Notes: generated by a model not told the origin, from the letters alone. A DNA stretch of 64,000 nt from Caldicellulosiruptor danielii (GCF_034343125.1 NZ_CP139957.1:767001-831000), one strand, 5' to 3'; counted from the first letter of the stretch, positions 37,982-47,384 are shown. Translations and numbers: made by a program.

Positions 37982-39211
37982 ATGATGAACATAAAAAAGC
38001 CTGAACTTGTTGCGCCTGCAGGCGATTTAGAAAAGCTCAAAACTGCAGTTTTGTACGGCGCAGACAGTGTATATATTGGTGGTAAAGAATTTGGGCTCAG
38101 AAAATATGCGGGAAATTTTGATTTTGATGAGATGAAAGAGGGCATTGATTTTGCACATAAACATGGTAGGAAGGTATATCTTACAGCTAACATATTCGCA
38201 AGGAATGAAGATATTAAGAAAATAGATGAGTTTTTTGACATTATAAAAAACTTTGAATTTGACGGAATAATTGTATCTGACCCAGGGGTATTTATGAAAG
38301 CCAAAAAGCTTGGGATACCAATTCATATAAGCACTCAGGCGAATACAACAAACTATGAGTCTGCCCGTTTTTGGCATCAGCTGGGCGCAAAGAGAATTGT
38401 GCTTGCAAGAGAGCTGTCTTTGAATGAAATCAGAGAAATAAGAGAGAATATTCCAGATAGCCTTGAGCTTGAAGCTTTTGTCCATGGAGCGGTTTGCATT
38501 TCATATTCAGGCAGGTGTTTTCTGAGTGCGTATATGACATACAGAGACGCAAACAGAGGAGAGTGTGCTCATCCGTGCAGGTATAAATATTATGTCATGG
38601 AAGAAAAAAGACCAGGCCAGTATTTTGAGGTATTTGAAGATGTTGATGGCACATATATTTTTAACTCCAAAGACCTTTGTATGGTTGAGCATATTGACAA
38701 GCTCGCTTTTGCAGGGATTGACGCTTTTAAAATTGAAGGAAGGATGAAAAGCAGTTTCTACGTTGCAACAGTTGTAAGTGTCTACAGAAAAGCAATTGAC
38801 AAGTTTATAAAAGACCCTGAACATTTTGAGCCAGAACAAGAATGGCTTGAAGAGATTGCAAAGTGTTCTCACAGAAGTTACACAACAAACTTTTATTTTG
38901 GAAGGCCAGACCATAACGACTACAGGTTTGAATCAAGCAAATATGTCAGGGAATATGAGTTTGTCGGGATTGTCAAAGAGGTTTTGAGTGACGGTTGGGC
39001 TGTGGTTGAGCAAAGAAATAGGTTTTTCAAAGGAGATACTATTGAGGTTATGCTCCCAAACGGCACATATTTTGTACAAAGGATAGATAGAATTTATGAC
39101 CTTGAAGGAAATTCCTTAGATGTTGCTCCGCATGCCCAGCAGCTTACAAAAATCAAGTTTGACAGACCTGTTGTAGAGTTTGCAATGCTAAGAAAGAAGA
39201 TAAAAAGCTAA
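37982..39211 (+). CDS. trhP: U32-family peptidase-like protein, probable tRNA hydroxylation protein TrhP
   Basis: 409 aa from ATG 37982 or the adjacent ATG 37985; GGAGG at 37967-37971 suits these better than GTG 37964. Motifs: PELVAPAGDLEKLKTAVLYG, ADSVYIGGKEFGLR, HISTQANTTN, and the Cys signature of the family in HGAVCISYSGRCFLS...GECAHPCRY, then FKIEGRMKS. Such proteins carry an iron-sulfur cluster and in Bacillus (YrrN/YrrO) hydroxylate U34 of tRNA. The pairing with trmR supports that role. Intact. Confidence 0.85.
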   Translation: MMNIKKPELVAPAGDLEKLKTAVLYGADSVYIGGKEFGLRKYAGNFDFDEMKEGIDFAHKHGRKVYLTANIFARNEDIKKIDEFFDIIKNFEFDGIIVSDPGVFMKAKKLGIPIHISTQANTTNYESARFWHQLGAKRIVLARELSLNEIREIRENIPDSLELEAFVHGAVCISYSGRCFLSAYMTYRDANRGECAHPCRYKYYVMEEKRPGQYFEVFEDVDGTYIFNSKDLCMVEHIDKLAFAGIDAFKIEGRMKSSFYVATVVSVYRKAIDKFIKDPEHFEPEQEWLEEIAKCSHRSYTTNFYFGRPDHNDYRFESSKYVREYEFVGIVKEVLSDGWAVVEQRNRFFKGDTIEVMLPNGTYFVQRIDRIYDLEGNSLDVAPHAQQLTKIKFDRPVVEFAMLRKKIKS

Positions 39212-39295
39212 AAATTAATGGTGGACATGCAACAAATTGGGGGAAGAAGCATAAACTATATGCTGACCTTAAAAAGTATGGCGGAGTAATTTACA

Positions 39296-39955
39296 ATGTT
39301 TTACATCGAAAACCAGAGCTCATTCCCCCAGCCCATGTCTTCTGAAGAAGAAGAGATGTATCTTAACAGGATGTGGAAAGGTTGCAAAGAGGCGCGAAAT
39401 ATTCTAATTGAAAAAAATCTGCGTCTTGTTGCCCATATAGCAAAGAAGTATACATTTATATTTCCAAATTTAACAGATGATATCATTTCGGTTGGCACAA
39501 TTGGGCTTATAAAAGCCATTGAGACTTATTCTGCGGCTAAGTGCACAAAGCTTTCAACATATGCAGCAAAATGTATCGAGAACGAGATACTGATGTATTT
39601 AAGACAAAACAAAAAATTTTTGTCCCAGCTTTCACTTGAAAACCCAATTGGTAGCGACAAGGATGGAAATGAGATAACTTTAATGGACGTTTTGCAAAAC
39701 GACCAGGACGATATAGACGAGCAGGTTGATTTAAAAATCCAGATAAAAAATCTTTTAAAAAAACTTGACAGAATTTTAAAAGGTCGTGAAAAGAAGATAA
39801 TTGAGCTCAGATACGGGCTTAAAAATGGCATAGAAAGAACACAGATGGAGGTTGCAACCCTGCTTGGCATTTCCCGTTCATACGTCTCACGAATAGAAAA
39901 AAAGGCACTTCAAAAACTCTATGGCGAGCTTCAGAATTTAAGTGATGGCATATAA
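39296..39955 (+). CDS. sigK: RNA polymerase sigma-K factor, without pro-sequence
   Basis: Sporulation-type sigma factor of 219 aa: FPQPMSSEEEEMYLNRMWKG, NLRLVAHIAKKY, TIGLIKAIETYSAAKCTKLS, TYAAKCIENEILMYLRQNKK, SLENPIGSDKDGNEI and the region 4 helix GISRSYVSRIEKKAL, all as in SigK. The hydrophobic N-terminal pro-sequence cleaved in Bacillus is missing: only MFYIENQSS precedes the conserved FPQP. C. difficile SigK also lacks it. This suggests control without membrane-bound processing, if it is still used for sporulation. Confidence 0.9.
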   Translation: MFYIENQSSFPQPMSSEEEEMYLNRMWKGCKEARNILIEKNLRLVAHIAKKYTFIFPNLTDDIISVGTIGLIKAIETYSAAKCTKLSTYAAKCIENEILMYLRQNKKFLSQLSLENPIGSDKDGNEITLMDVLQNDQDDIDEQVDLKIQIKNLLKKLDRILKGREKKIIELRYGLKNGIERTQMEVATLLGISRSYVSRIEKKALQKLYGELQNLSDGI

Positions 39956-39957
39956 AA

Positions 39958-40034
39958 TGGTCGGGATGACAGGACTTGAACCTGCGACCTCTTGGTCCCG
40001 AACCAAGCGCGCTACCAAACTGCGCCACATCCCG
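39958..40034 (-). tRNA. tRNA-Pro(CGG)
   Basis: Minus strand: 7-bp acceptor CGGGATG/CATCCCG, anticodon stem CTTGG/CCAAG around loop TTCGGGA (anticodon CGG), T-arm with GGTTCAAGTCC, encoded CCA at 39960-39958. Confidence 0.93.
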
Positions 40035-40135
40035 ACCTTTTGCTTTATATGTTTTCTAAAAAATGAAGTTTACAAACCTCTATTTATCATTATATAATAA
40101 TTTTCAAAAAAATCAATCGAAAAAGGGGAATAAAA

Positions 40136-40600
40136 TTGAAGCTTATAAGAAAAAGATTTTATCCAGAAGAAGAGATAGATATCTCATCTGACAAAATAGT
40201 CTACCTTGACGATACGATATTGGTCACCAAATGGCTTCCAATCAAAGAAAGAGAAGATATCAAGTGGGGAGCCTCATGCATATACTTTGACAAAGGAATA
40301 AAAATTAGCAAAGTCTATGGACATGATGATAGACTAATTTATACCTATTGTGATATCATTAATACACGGAAAGATGAAGAAAAGATTGTTACAGAAGATT
40401 TACTTGTTGATGTTGTGGTATATCCTGACGGCAGTTATAGAATAATGGATATAGATGAACTTGTGATGCTGAGAAAAGAAAATAAAATTTCTGAGGAGTT
40501 TGTTTTGGATGCGCTTCAAAAGCTCAATTTTCTTTTGAACGACATTTACAATGGTTTTGAACTGGACAAGGTAGAAGAATACATTGAAGAAAAGGAGTGA
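40136..40600 (+). CDS. DUF402 domain protein
   Basis: 154 aa from TTG 40136. It has the DUF402 fold features, including YLDDTILVTKWLP, the DRLIYTYCDI strand, LLVDVVVYPDGSYRIMDIDE (Asp-rich metal-binding strand) and the helical end ALQKLNFLLNDIYNG. Members are nucleoside-phosphate phosphatases or RNA-associated proteins; which applies here is unknown. It leads into the methyltransferase gene with a ten-base gap. Confidence 0.75.
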   Translation: MKLIRKRFYPEEEIDISSDKIVYLDDTILVTKWLPIKEREDIKWGASCIYFDKGIKISKVYGHDDRLIYTYCDIINTRKDEEKIVTEDLLVDVVVYPDGSYRIMDIDELVMLRKENKISEEFVLDALQKLNFLLNDIYNGFELDKVEEYIEEKE

Positions 40601-40609
40601 AAACACAGG

Positions 40610-41407
40610 ATGATAATTATTGGTGAAAAGATAAATTCAACAGTCAAAAGTGTTGCAGATGCTATAAAAAATGAGGATTACAATTTTATAGTTTCCCTTG
40701 CAGAAAAACAGGCAAAAGCAGGTGCACATTATATAGATGTAAACGCTGGGGCGTTTGTTGACATTGAGGCGGAAATACTAAAAAAGATGGTTCAAAGCAT
40801 TCAAAGCAAAATTGACACTCCACTTTCAATTGACAGTCCAAGACCAGAGGTAATTTCTGAGGTTATGAAAGTTTACAAAGGGCAAAGAGCAATTTTCAAT
40901 TCTGTCATATATGAGCAAGGAATCTTAGATAAAGCTTTGCCCGTGATAAAAGAATACAACATGAAAGTTGTTGCACTTTTGATGGAAGATAGTGGCATTC
41001 CTGAAGATCCTCAAAATAGGCTTGAGATAGCAAAACGACTTGTTGACAGATTTGACAAGGAAGGAATCTTGCTTGAGGACATTTTTTTAGACCCGATGGT
41101 CCAGCCAGTTTCTGTGGATAAAAAATATGTCGATATTGCACTTGAGACAATCAGGCTTCTGAAAAAGGAGTTTGAAAATGTAAATATTATATGCGGACTT
41201 TCAAATATATCCTTTGGCTTGCCAAAAAGAAGGTGGATAAACAGAGCATTTTTGTCTATTGCAATCTACTTTGGACTCAACAGCTGTATTGCTGACCCTC
41301 TTGACCATGTTTTAATGAAGCTTATTTATGCTTCAGAGACTTTGTCTGGGCAGGATGAGTTTTGTATGGAGTATATAACAAAAGCGAGGGAAGGCTTTTT
41401 AGATTAA
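40610..41407 (+). CDS. Methyltetrahydrofolate:corrinoid methyltransferase-like protein (pterin-binding TIM barrel)
   Basis: 265 aa. MIIIGEKINSTVKSVADAIK, AGAHYIDVNAGAF, LSIDSPRPEV, FNSVIYEQG, DIFLDPMVQPVSVD and CGLSNISFGLPKR follow the pterin-binding family shared by MetH and AcsE. It would move a methyl group from methyltetrahydrofolate to a corrinoid protein. No corrinoid protein or CODH/ACS gene is nearby, so the partner is unknown. Confidence 0.8.
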   Translation: MIIIGEKINSTVKSVADAIKNEDYNFIVSLAEKQAKAGAHYIDVNAGAFVDIEAEILKKMVQSIQSKIDTPLSIDSPRPEVISEVMKVYKGQRAIFNSVIYEQGILDKALPVIKEYNMKVVALLMEDSGIPEDPQNRLEIAKRLVDRFDKEGILLEDIFLDPMVQPVSVDKKYVDIALETIRLLKKEFENVNIICGLSNISFGLPKRRWINRAFLSIAIYFGLNSCIADPLDHVLMKLIYASETLSGQDEFCMEYITKAREGFLD

Positions 41408-41432
41408 AAAAACCATGTAAAAAGGTGAAAAG

Positions 41433-42734
41433 ATGCTAAGGGTTTCGAAAGTAGCTGAAAAAAGCTTAGCTCATAAATGCGGTATCGTAGAAGGAGATAT
41501 AATTTTGAGCATAAATGGCAACAAACTCAATGACCTTCTTGATTACATGTATTACTCTAAGGATGAAATTCTTTTGATAGAATATATGAGAAATAGTAAA
41601 ATTCAAAAGATAGGGCTTATAAACAGGAAACTAAAACCTCTGGGAATAGAATTTGAATATGAGAATGTAAAAAGGTGCACAAACAAATGCATATTTTGTT
41701 TTATTGACCAGCTTCCGAAAGGAATGAGAGATACTCTTTATATAAAAGATGATGATACCGTTCTTTCGGTTTTAAGTGGCAATTATATTACCCTTACAAA
41801 CCTGACTACAGAAGATTTTGAGAGAATAGTTAAGTTTCACTTGAGCCCTTTGAAAATCTCTGTGCACACAACAGACCCGCAGCTTCGAAAATTTATTCTC
41901 AAAAATCCCAAAGCTTCTTTGATTTTGAATCAGCTTGAATATTTGTCAAGTCACAACATTGAGTTTGATGTTCAAATAGTTTTGATGAAAAATATCAACG
42001 ATAAAGACAATCTTGACAGGACCATATCAAGCCTTGCAAACTTCTATCCAAACCTTCGGTCGATTGCAGTTGTGCCTGTTGGACTTACCAAGTATAGAAA
42101 GGGGCTTTTTGAGCTTGAGCCTTTTTCAAAAGAGGATGCAAAAGAGGTTCTTTTGCAGTTATCAAAATGGCAAAAAGAGTTTGAAAGAAGATTTGGAACT
42201 AAACTTGTATTTGCTTCAGATGAGTTTTATATAAAGGCAGAAGAGAAAATACCTGATTATAGATTTTATGAAGAGTTCAGACAGATTGAAAATGGGGTGG
42301 GTCTTCTTGCGCTTTTTAAAAAACAGTTTTTAAATAGCTTAAAAAAACTAAAACCAAATGTTAAATTAAAGAAACATATAACTCTTGTGACATCTGTAGC
42401 AGCATATAAGTTTATGAAAGAGCTAATTGAGGCTTTTAACCAGAAATACCCAAATATAAAGGTTGATGTTGTAGCTGTGATCAATAACTTTTTTGGTGAA
42501 AATGTGACTGTTGCAGGGCTTTTGACAGGCCAGGATGTTGTAAGCCAGCTAAAGTGCAGGGAACTTGGATATTATATTTTAGTCCCTGCATGTGCTCTCA
42601 ATCATGAAAATAAATTCTTGGACGATATTCATATAGATGATGTTGCAAAAGAGTTAAAAAAGCTTGTATATCCTGTGCAAAATCATGGCAGAAAACTTTT
42701 GTATTACCTTTTGAAAGGTGGTGAGAAGTATTGA
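41433..42734 (+). CDS. DUF512 protein: PDZ domain plus radical-SAM-like Cys motif
   Basis: 433 aa. An N-terminal PDZ-like domain (ISKVAEKSLA-type start; GIVEGDIILSINGNKLNDLL) is followed by a CxxxCxxC segment in RCTNKCIFCFIDQLPKGMRD, then a TIM-barrel-like region (LKISVHTTDPQLRKFILKNP) and the DUF512 C-terminus (GLLTGQDVV, LVPACALNHENKFLDD). A conserved family next to der in many clostridia. Function unknown. It overlaps der by four bases. Confidence 0.85.
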   Translation: MLRVSKVAEKSLAHKCGIVEGDIILSINGNKLNDLLDYMYYSKDEILLIEYMRNSKIQKIGLINRKLKPLGIEFEYENVKRCTNKCIFCFIDQLPKGMRDTLYIKDDDTVLSVLSGNYITLTNLTTEDFERIVKFHLSPLKISVHTTDPQLRKFILKNPKASLILNQLEYLSSHNIEFDVQIVLMKNINDKDNLDRTISSLANFYPNLRSIAVVPVGLTKYRKGLFELEPFSKEDAKEVLLQLSKWQKEFERRFGTKLVFASDEFYIKAEEKIPDYRFYEEFRQIENGVGLLALFKKQFLNSLKKLKPNVKLKKHITLVTSVAAYKFMKELIEAFNQKYPNIKVDVVAVINNFFGENVTVAGLLTGQDVVSQLKCRELGYYILVPACALNHENKFLDDIHIDDVAKELKKLVYPVQNHGRKLLYYLLKGGEKY

Positions 42735-44053
42735 AGCCAACAGTTGCAATAGTTGGAAGACCAAATGTGGGTAAGTCAACCCTTTTTAACAGGCTCATTG
42801 GCGAAAGACGGGCAATTGTGGATGATACACCGGGTATTACCCGTGACAGGATAATTGGTGAGACAGAATGGAGAGGAATCACTTTTAAGGTGATTGACAC
42901 GGGCGGAATTGAACCCTACTCTGAAGACATAATATTAAAACAGATGAGACGACAAGCCCAGTTTGCAATTGATATGTCAGACGTTATTATTTTCATGGTT
43001 GATGGCAAGACTGGTCTTACTGATGCAGACAGAGAAGTTGCCAATATGCTCAGAATTTCAAAAAAACCAATTGTTCTTGCCGTAAATAAGATTGATAATA
43101 TTTCACAGCAGGTTATGATATATGAGTTTTATGAACTTGGGCTTTCTGACCCAATAGCTATGTCTGCCGAGCATGGAACAGGAGTTGGAGATGTTTTAGA
43201 TGCAGTTGTTAATTATTTTGATAAAGAGGGAATAAATGAAATAGAGGAAAGTACAATAAAGGTGGCGATAATAGGGAAGCCAAACACAGGAAAGTCCTCT
43301 CTTGTAAATTATATTCTTGGTGAAGAAAGGGTTATTGTGAGCGATATACCTGGAACCACGCGAGATGCGATAGACTCTACGTTAGAATTTGAAGGCATTA
43401 CTATAACTTTGATTGATACAGCAGGACTTAGACGAAAAAGTAAAATATATGACAACGTGGAAAGGTACAGCATGCTGAGAACTCTTCAGGCGATAGAAAG
43501 AAGTGATATCTGTATAATCTTGCTTGATGGTACAGAAGATGTATCTGAACAGGATGCTAAAGTTGCAGGATATGCTTATGAGGCTGGGAAAGGCTGTATT
43601 GTGGCAGTCAACAAATGGGATGCCGTCGAAAAGGATGAAAAGACAGCAGATGAGTACAAAAAAAAGATAGAAGAAAAGCTCAGTTTTTTAAAATTTGCAC
43701 CCGTGCTTTTTATTTCGGCAAAGACAGGATTCAGAGTCAAAAAGCTACTTGAAACAGTACTGTATGTATATGGCAATTATACACAGAGAATAACCACAGG
43801 TCAGCTCAACGATGTTTTAGCAGAGGCAACAACAATTTATCAGCCACCGAGCGACAAAGGAAAGCAGCTCAAAATATATTACATGACTCAGGTAGGAGAA
43901 AAGCCACCTAAAATAGCTATTTTTGTTAACAGCAAGGACTTGTTTCATTTTTCGTATCAAAGGTATATAGAGAATTATCTGAGAAAGACATTTGACTTTA
44001 CGGGAGTCCCGATAATATTTCTTATTAGAGAGAAAGGGGAACAGAATAAATGA
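42731..44053 (+). CDS. der: Ribosome-biogenesis GTPase Der (EngA)
   Basis: 440 aa with two tandem GTPase domains: first P-loop GRPNVGKST (9-17), DTGGIEP, NKIDN; second P-loop GKPNTGKSS (about 178-186), DTAGLRRK, NKWDAVEK. A KH-like C-terminal domain follows. It is required for assembly of the 50S subunit. Start TTG 42731 follows AAGGTGGTGAGAAG. It overlaps DUF512 upstream and plsY downstream (ATGA), so the three are translationally coupled. Confidence 0.96.
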   Translation: MKPTVAIVGRPNVGKSTLFNRLIGERRAIVDDTPGITRDRIIGETEWRGITFKVIDTGGIEPYSEDIILKQMRRQAQFAIDMSDVIIFMVDGKTGLTDADREVANMLRISKKPIVLAVNKIDNISQQVMIYEFYELGLSDPIAMSAEHGTGVGDVLDAVVNYFDKEGINEIEESTIKVAIIGKPNTGKSSLVNYILGEERVIVSDIPGTTRDAIDSTLEFEGITITLIDTAGLRRKSKIYDNVERYSMLRTLQAIERSDICIILLDGTEDVSEQDAKVAGYAYEAGKGCIVAVNKWDAVEKDEKTADEYKKKIEEKLSFLKFAPVLFISAKTGFRVKKLLETVLYVYGNYTQRITTGQLNDVLAEATTIYQPPSDKGKQLKIYYMTQVGEKPPKIAIFVNSKDLFHFSYQRYIENYLRKTFDFTGVPIIFLIREKGEQNK

Positions 44054-44658
44054 AAGCACTTCAGATTTTGATTGTCCTTGCGGTAGGTTATTTGCTGGGG
44101 AGTGTTCTCCCAGCGCTTATAATTGGTAAAATGGTAAATGGCATTGATATTAGAAAGTATGGGAGTGGAAATCCTGGAACAACAAATGTTTTGAGGACTC
44201 TTGGAATTGGTCCTGCAATTTTGGTTTTTGCAATTGATGTTTTAAAAGGTGTTGTTGCAACCTTGTTTGCAAAGATAGTTATGCCTGATGACGTTGTGCT
44301 TGGTGTTACTTTGGCTGGCTTTGCGGTTATTTGGGGACATACTTTCCCACTTTATTTTGGATTCAGAGGAGGAAAAGCAGCGGCAACTTCAATTGGTGTT
44401 GCGCTTGTTGCAACACCTACTATAACCCTTGTTGTGATTGCTTTAGCGCTTATTGTTCTTGCCATCAAAAGGTACATGTCTTTGACAGTGATTATTGGTG
44501 CAATTTTGTATTTCATTACAGTTCTAATATTTGCAAGAGAATACTGGTTTTTAGCTTTGATTATTTTGGTGGTTATAATTGTAAGACATAGAGAAAATAT
44601 TAAAAGACTTTTAAATGGCACAGAAAGAAAGGTAGGGGAAAGGGTTAAGCTTCAATAA
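44050..44658 (+). CDS. plsY: Acyl-phosphate:glycerol-3-phosphate acyltransferase
   Basis: Membrane enzyme of 202 aa, first acylation step of phospholipid synthesis. The three PlsY motifs are clear: GSVLPALIIG, GSGNPGTTNVLRTLG and GHTFPLYFGFRGGKAAAT. About five hydrophobic segments. Overlaps the der stop by four bases. Confidence 0.95.
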   Translation: MKALQILIVLAVGYLLGSVLPALIIGKMVNGIDIRKYGSGNPGTTNVLRTLGIGPAILVFAIDVLKGVVATLFAKIVMPDDVVLGVTLAGFAVIWGHTFPLYFGFRGGKAAATSIGVALVATPTITLVVIALALIVLAIKRYMSLTVIIGAILYFITVLIFAREYWFLALIILVVIIVRHRENIKRLLNGTERKVGERVKLQ

Positions 44659-44663
44659 ACAAA

Positions 44664-45392
44664 ATGAATTCGTATACTAAAATAGCTGCTTATTATTCAA
44701 AATTTTCTTCATTGTTTTTTAGTAAAAAAGACATTCTCAGATTTATTGAAAAAAGTTTTTTGAATTTTGGAGATAAAAAAGATTGTAAGATATTGGATAT
44801 AGGATGTGCAGATGCTAAACTACTGTTTCTTTTGAAAAGAAGAGGTTTTGAAAAACTTTATGGAATTGATATTTCTTTGAAGATGATAGAGCTTGCTTTA
44901 AAAAGAACCTTTTTAAAAGGTATAAAGCTCTACAATCTGAATTTTTTGAATTTTACGTCCAGAAAGAAGTTTGATGCTGTTCTATGCACAATGGATGTTG
45001 TAAATCATATTCCTAAGAAAGAGATATTTGGCTTTTTTAAAAATGCCAATACCATTTTGAAGAAAAATGGAATATTTATTTTTGATATAAATGCCAAAGA
45101 ATACCTACAAAAGCTTGGCAAGAGAAGATTTATTGTCAAAAAAATTGGAGGAACACTTTTGAGATGGAAGTTTAGCTTGAACTCAAGGTATCTCAAAATA
45201 AATTTCTCAGTAAGAGAAAAAAATGGTGAGAATGTTTCGGAAGATGTATACCAGTTTATATATGACGAGGAATTTATTGAGAATGCCTTAAAAGACTGCG
45301 GTTTTGAGGTCTTGAAGAAAGTGTATGATTATAGGCTGCCTTTTAAAACCAAATTTTCATCAAAAGTGTGCTATGTGTGTAAGAAGAGTTGA
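44664..45392 (+). CDS. Class I SAM-dependent methyltransferase
   Basis: 242 aa. Motif I is ILDIGCADAKLLFLL, with acidic motif II LYGIDISLKMIE and motif IV VLCTMDVVNHIPKKE. The C-terminal half is beta-rich and ends CYVCKKS. The substrate is not readable. It follows plsY by five bases, so is likely in the der operon. Confidence 0.75.
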   Translation: MNSYTKIAAYYSKFSSLFFSKKDILRFIEKSFLNFGDKKDCKILDIGCADAKLLFLLKRRGFEKLYGIDISLKMIELALKRTFLKGIKLYNLNFLNFTSRKKFDAVLCTMDVVNHIPKKEIFGFFKNANTILKKNGIFIFDINAKEYLQKLGKRRFIVKKIGGTLLRWKFSLNSRYLKINFSVREKNGENVSEDVYQFIYDEEFIENALKDCGFEVLKKVYDYRLPFKTKFSSKVCYVCKKS

Positions 45393-45465
45393 TGAATAAT
45401 AATATAGCAAAAGAGAGAATAATATCTCTTGTAAACTTACTTTTGAAGAAGGTGGATTTTTAAAG

Positions 45466-45666
45466 ATGCGAGGAAGAGTTAAATGGTTCAACCCAGAAAA
45501 AGGGTATGGGTTTATAAGTGCTGACAATGGCGAAGATGTGTTTGTGCACTTCTCTGCTATCAATATGGAGGGGTACAAGACCCTTGCAGAAGGGCAGACG
45601 GTTGAGTTTGACATTGTGAAGACAGAAAGAGGCAATCAGGCTATGAATGTAAGGAAAGTAAAATGA
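45466..45666 (+). CDS. Cold-shock-domain protein
   Basis: 66 aa: [16 protein letters not shown] carries RNP1 and DVFVHFSAI carries RNP2, the single CSD nucleic-acid chaperone fold. Start ATG 45466 follows GAAGGTGGA. A terminator is directly behind. Confidence 0.95.
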   Translation: MRGRVKWFNPEKGYGFISADNGEDVFVHFSAINMEGYKTLAEGQTVEFDIVKTERGNQAMNVRKVK

Positions 45667-45700
45667 GCTTCTGGCAGTTTTGCTGGAAGCTTTTTTGTTT
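45664..45700 (+). terminator. Terminator after the cold-shock gene
   Basis: Stem GAGCTTC...GGAAGCT (45665-45671 / 45684-45691) then TTTTTTGTTTTT. Confidence 0.75.
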
Positions 45701-45759
45701 TTGGATTAAAATAGACTTATATAACTCTCAATAAATTGAATTTCGGAGGGAGAATTTAT

Positions 45760-46614
45760 ATGGCACAAATCTTGAGAGCTCTGTCAAAAGACAAAAACAT
45801 AGCAATCTTCATCATGGACTCAACAGATATAGTAGAATATGCGCGCAAAATACATAACCTTCCACCTATCCCTGCAGCAGCCTTAGGAAGGTTGTTGACA
45901 GCAACATCTATGATGGGCGTTATGTTAAAAGGTGAAAATCATTCTGTGTCAGTTCAAATATCATGTTCAGGTGTACTCAAAGGCTTGGTTGCTGTTTCTG
46001 ACTCAAAAGGAAATGTAAAAGGATATGTAAAAAACAAAGATGTGCTCACAGAGATTGATGAGAGAGGAAAGTTAAATGTCAAAGGAGCAATTGGGGAAGG
46101 CACGCTTACTGTTATAAAGGATTTGGGATTGAAAGAACCATACATTGGTCAAATTGAACTTGTATCTGGTGAAATAGCAGAGGATATAACACACTATTTT
46201 GCATTGTCAGAGCAAATTCCTTCAGCTGTTGCCCTTGGTGTTCTGATTGACAGGGATGAAAGTATAAAGTCAGCAGGAGGATTTATTATTCAGGTTTTAC
46301 CTGAGACAGATGAGAAGGTTATTTTGGACTTGGAGCAAAAATTGAAAAATTTTTCGAACATCTCATCAATACTTGAAAATAAAAGCATTGAAGAGATTGT
46401 AAAAGAACTTTTTGGTGAAGTAGAATATGAAGTTTTAGCAAGATATCAGCCAGTGTACAAATGTGACTGTTCTAAGGAGAAAGTAGAATCTATAATTCCA
46501 CTTTTAAGCGACGAAGAAATTTCAGATGAGACCATCGAAATTGTATGCAGTTTTTGCCAGAAAAAATACTATTTTTCCAGAGAAGAAGCTTTTAAAATTA
46601 AATATGGTGAATAA
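45760..46614 (+). CDS. hslO: Redox-regulated chaperone Hsp33
   Basis: 284 aa from ATG 45760, behind GGAGGGAGAATTTAT; the upstream TTG 45736 lies before that site. The redox switch Cys pairs are present (CDC near 237 and CSFC near 268), with the body motifs LPPIPAAALGRLLTA and GGFIIQVLPET. It holds unfolding proteins under oxidative stress. Confidence 0.95.
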   Translation: MAQILRALSKDKNIAIFIMDSTDIVEYARKIHNLPPIPAAALGRLLTATSMMGVMLKGENHSVSVQISCSGVLKGLVAVSDSKGNVKGYVKNKDVLTEIDERGKLNVKGAIGEGTLTVIKDLGLKEPYIGQIELVSGEIAEDITHYFALSEQIPSAVALGVLIDRDESIKSAGGFIIQVLPETDEKVILDLEQKLKNFSNISSILENKSIEEIVKELFGEVEYEVLARYQPVYKCDCSKEKVESIIPLLSDEEISDETIEIVCSFCQKKYYFSREEAFKIKYGE

Positions 46615-46712
46615 TAAAGAGAAAAATCGAGATTTATTTAGCAATAGCGAGAAGAAACCAAATTTTGAACTAAAATAGCCGAATTTAAGAAAAATTTGTT
46701 CAAAAAATACTA

Positions 46713-46741
46713 TTGAAAAAAACACGCATCTTAAGTATAAT
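46713..46741 (+). promoter_or_regulatory. Sigma-A promoter of the tRNA cluster
   Basis: TTGAAA (46713-46718), 17-base spacer, TATAAT (46736-46741), about 40 bases before tRNA-Val. Confidence 0.75.
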
Positions 46742-46781
46742 AAAACATGTCGCCGCTGATTGAAGCGACGGTTGAAAAAAC

Positions 46782-46857
46782 GGGCGGTTAGCTCAGCTGG
46801 GAGAGCACCTGCCTTACAAGCAGGGGGTCGCAGGTTCGAGCCCTGCACTGCCCACCA
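46782..46857 (+). tRNA. tRNA-Val(TAC)
   Basis: Acceptor GGGCGGT/ACTGCCC, anticodon stem CCTGC/GCAGG with loop CTTACAA, T-loop GGTTCGAGCC, encoded CCA. Confidence 0.95.
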
Positions 46858-46865
46858 TCTAAAAT

Positions 46866-46942
46866 GGCCCAGTAGCTCAGTCGGTTAGAGCGCCAGCCTG
46901 TCACGCTGGAGGTCGAGGGTTCGAGTCCCTTCTGGGTCGCCA
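46866..46942 (+). tRNA. tRNA-Asp(GTC)
   Basis: Acceptor GGCCCAG/CTGGGTC, anticodon stem CCAGC/GCTGG with loop CTGTCAC, encoded CCA. Confidence 0.95.
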
Positions 46943-46958
46943 GCTAAAAATAATATGT

Positions 46959-47034
<76 letters not shown>

Positions 47035-47047
47035 GTTTTTAAGATGA

Positions 47048-47123
47048 GCGGGAATAGCTCAGGTGGTAGAGCGCTACCTTGCCAAGGTAGATGTCGCGGG
47101 TTCGAGTCCCGTTTCCCGCTCCA
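47048..47123 (+). tRNA. tRNA-Gly(GCC)
   Basis: Acceptor GCGGGAA/TTCCCGC, anticodon stem CTACC/GGTAG with loop TTGCCAA, encoded CCA. Confidence 0.95.
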
Positions 47124-47146
47124 AAATTTTATATAAGAAAAGATAT

Positions 47147-47221
47147 GGCGCCATAGCCAAGCGGTAAGGCAAGGGTCTGCAAAATCCTGATTCCCCGGTT
47201 CAAATCCGGGTGGCGCCTCCA
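47147..47221 (+). tRNA. tRNA-Cys(GCA)
   Basis: Acceptor GGCGCCA/TGGCGCC, anticodon stem AGGGT/ATCCT with loop CTGCAAA, encoded CCA. Confidence 0.95.
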
Positions 47222-47237
47222 ATTTATGAAAGTTATC

Positions 47238-47276
47238 AAACCTGCTCAAGGAAAGTTGAGCAGGTTTTTTGTTTTT
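47238..47276 (+). terminator. Terminator after the tRNA cluster
   Basis: Stem AACCTGCTCA (47239-47248) / TGAGCAGGTT (47257-47266) followed by TTTTGTTTTT. Confidence 0.9.
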
Positions 47277-47384
47277 CTGAAGAAGGATTTTTGCCCTTTG
47301 TGTCGAATAGAAATATATTGTACGCTTTCTTAAAAGTCGTCAAATTGTTGACAAGAAATTTTATTCTTAAGAGGAGGGATTGAT

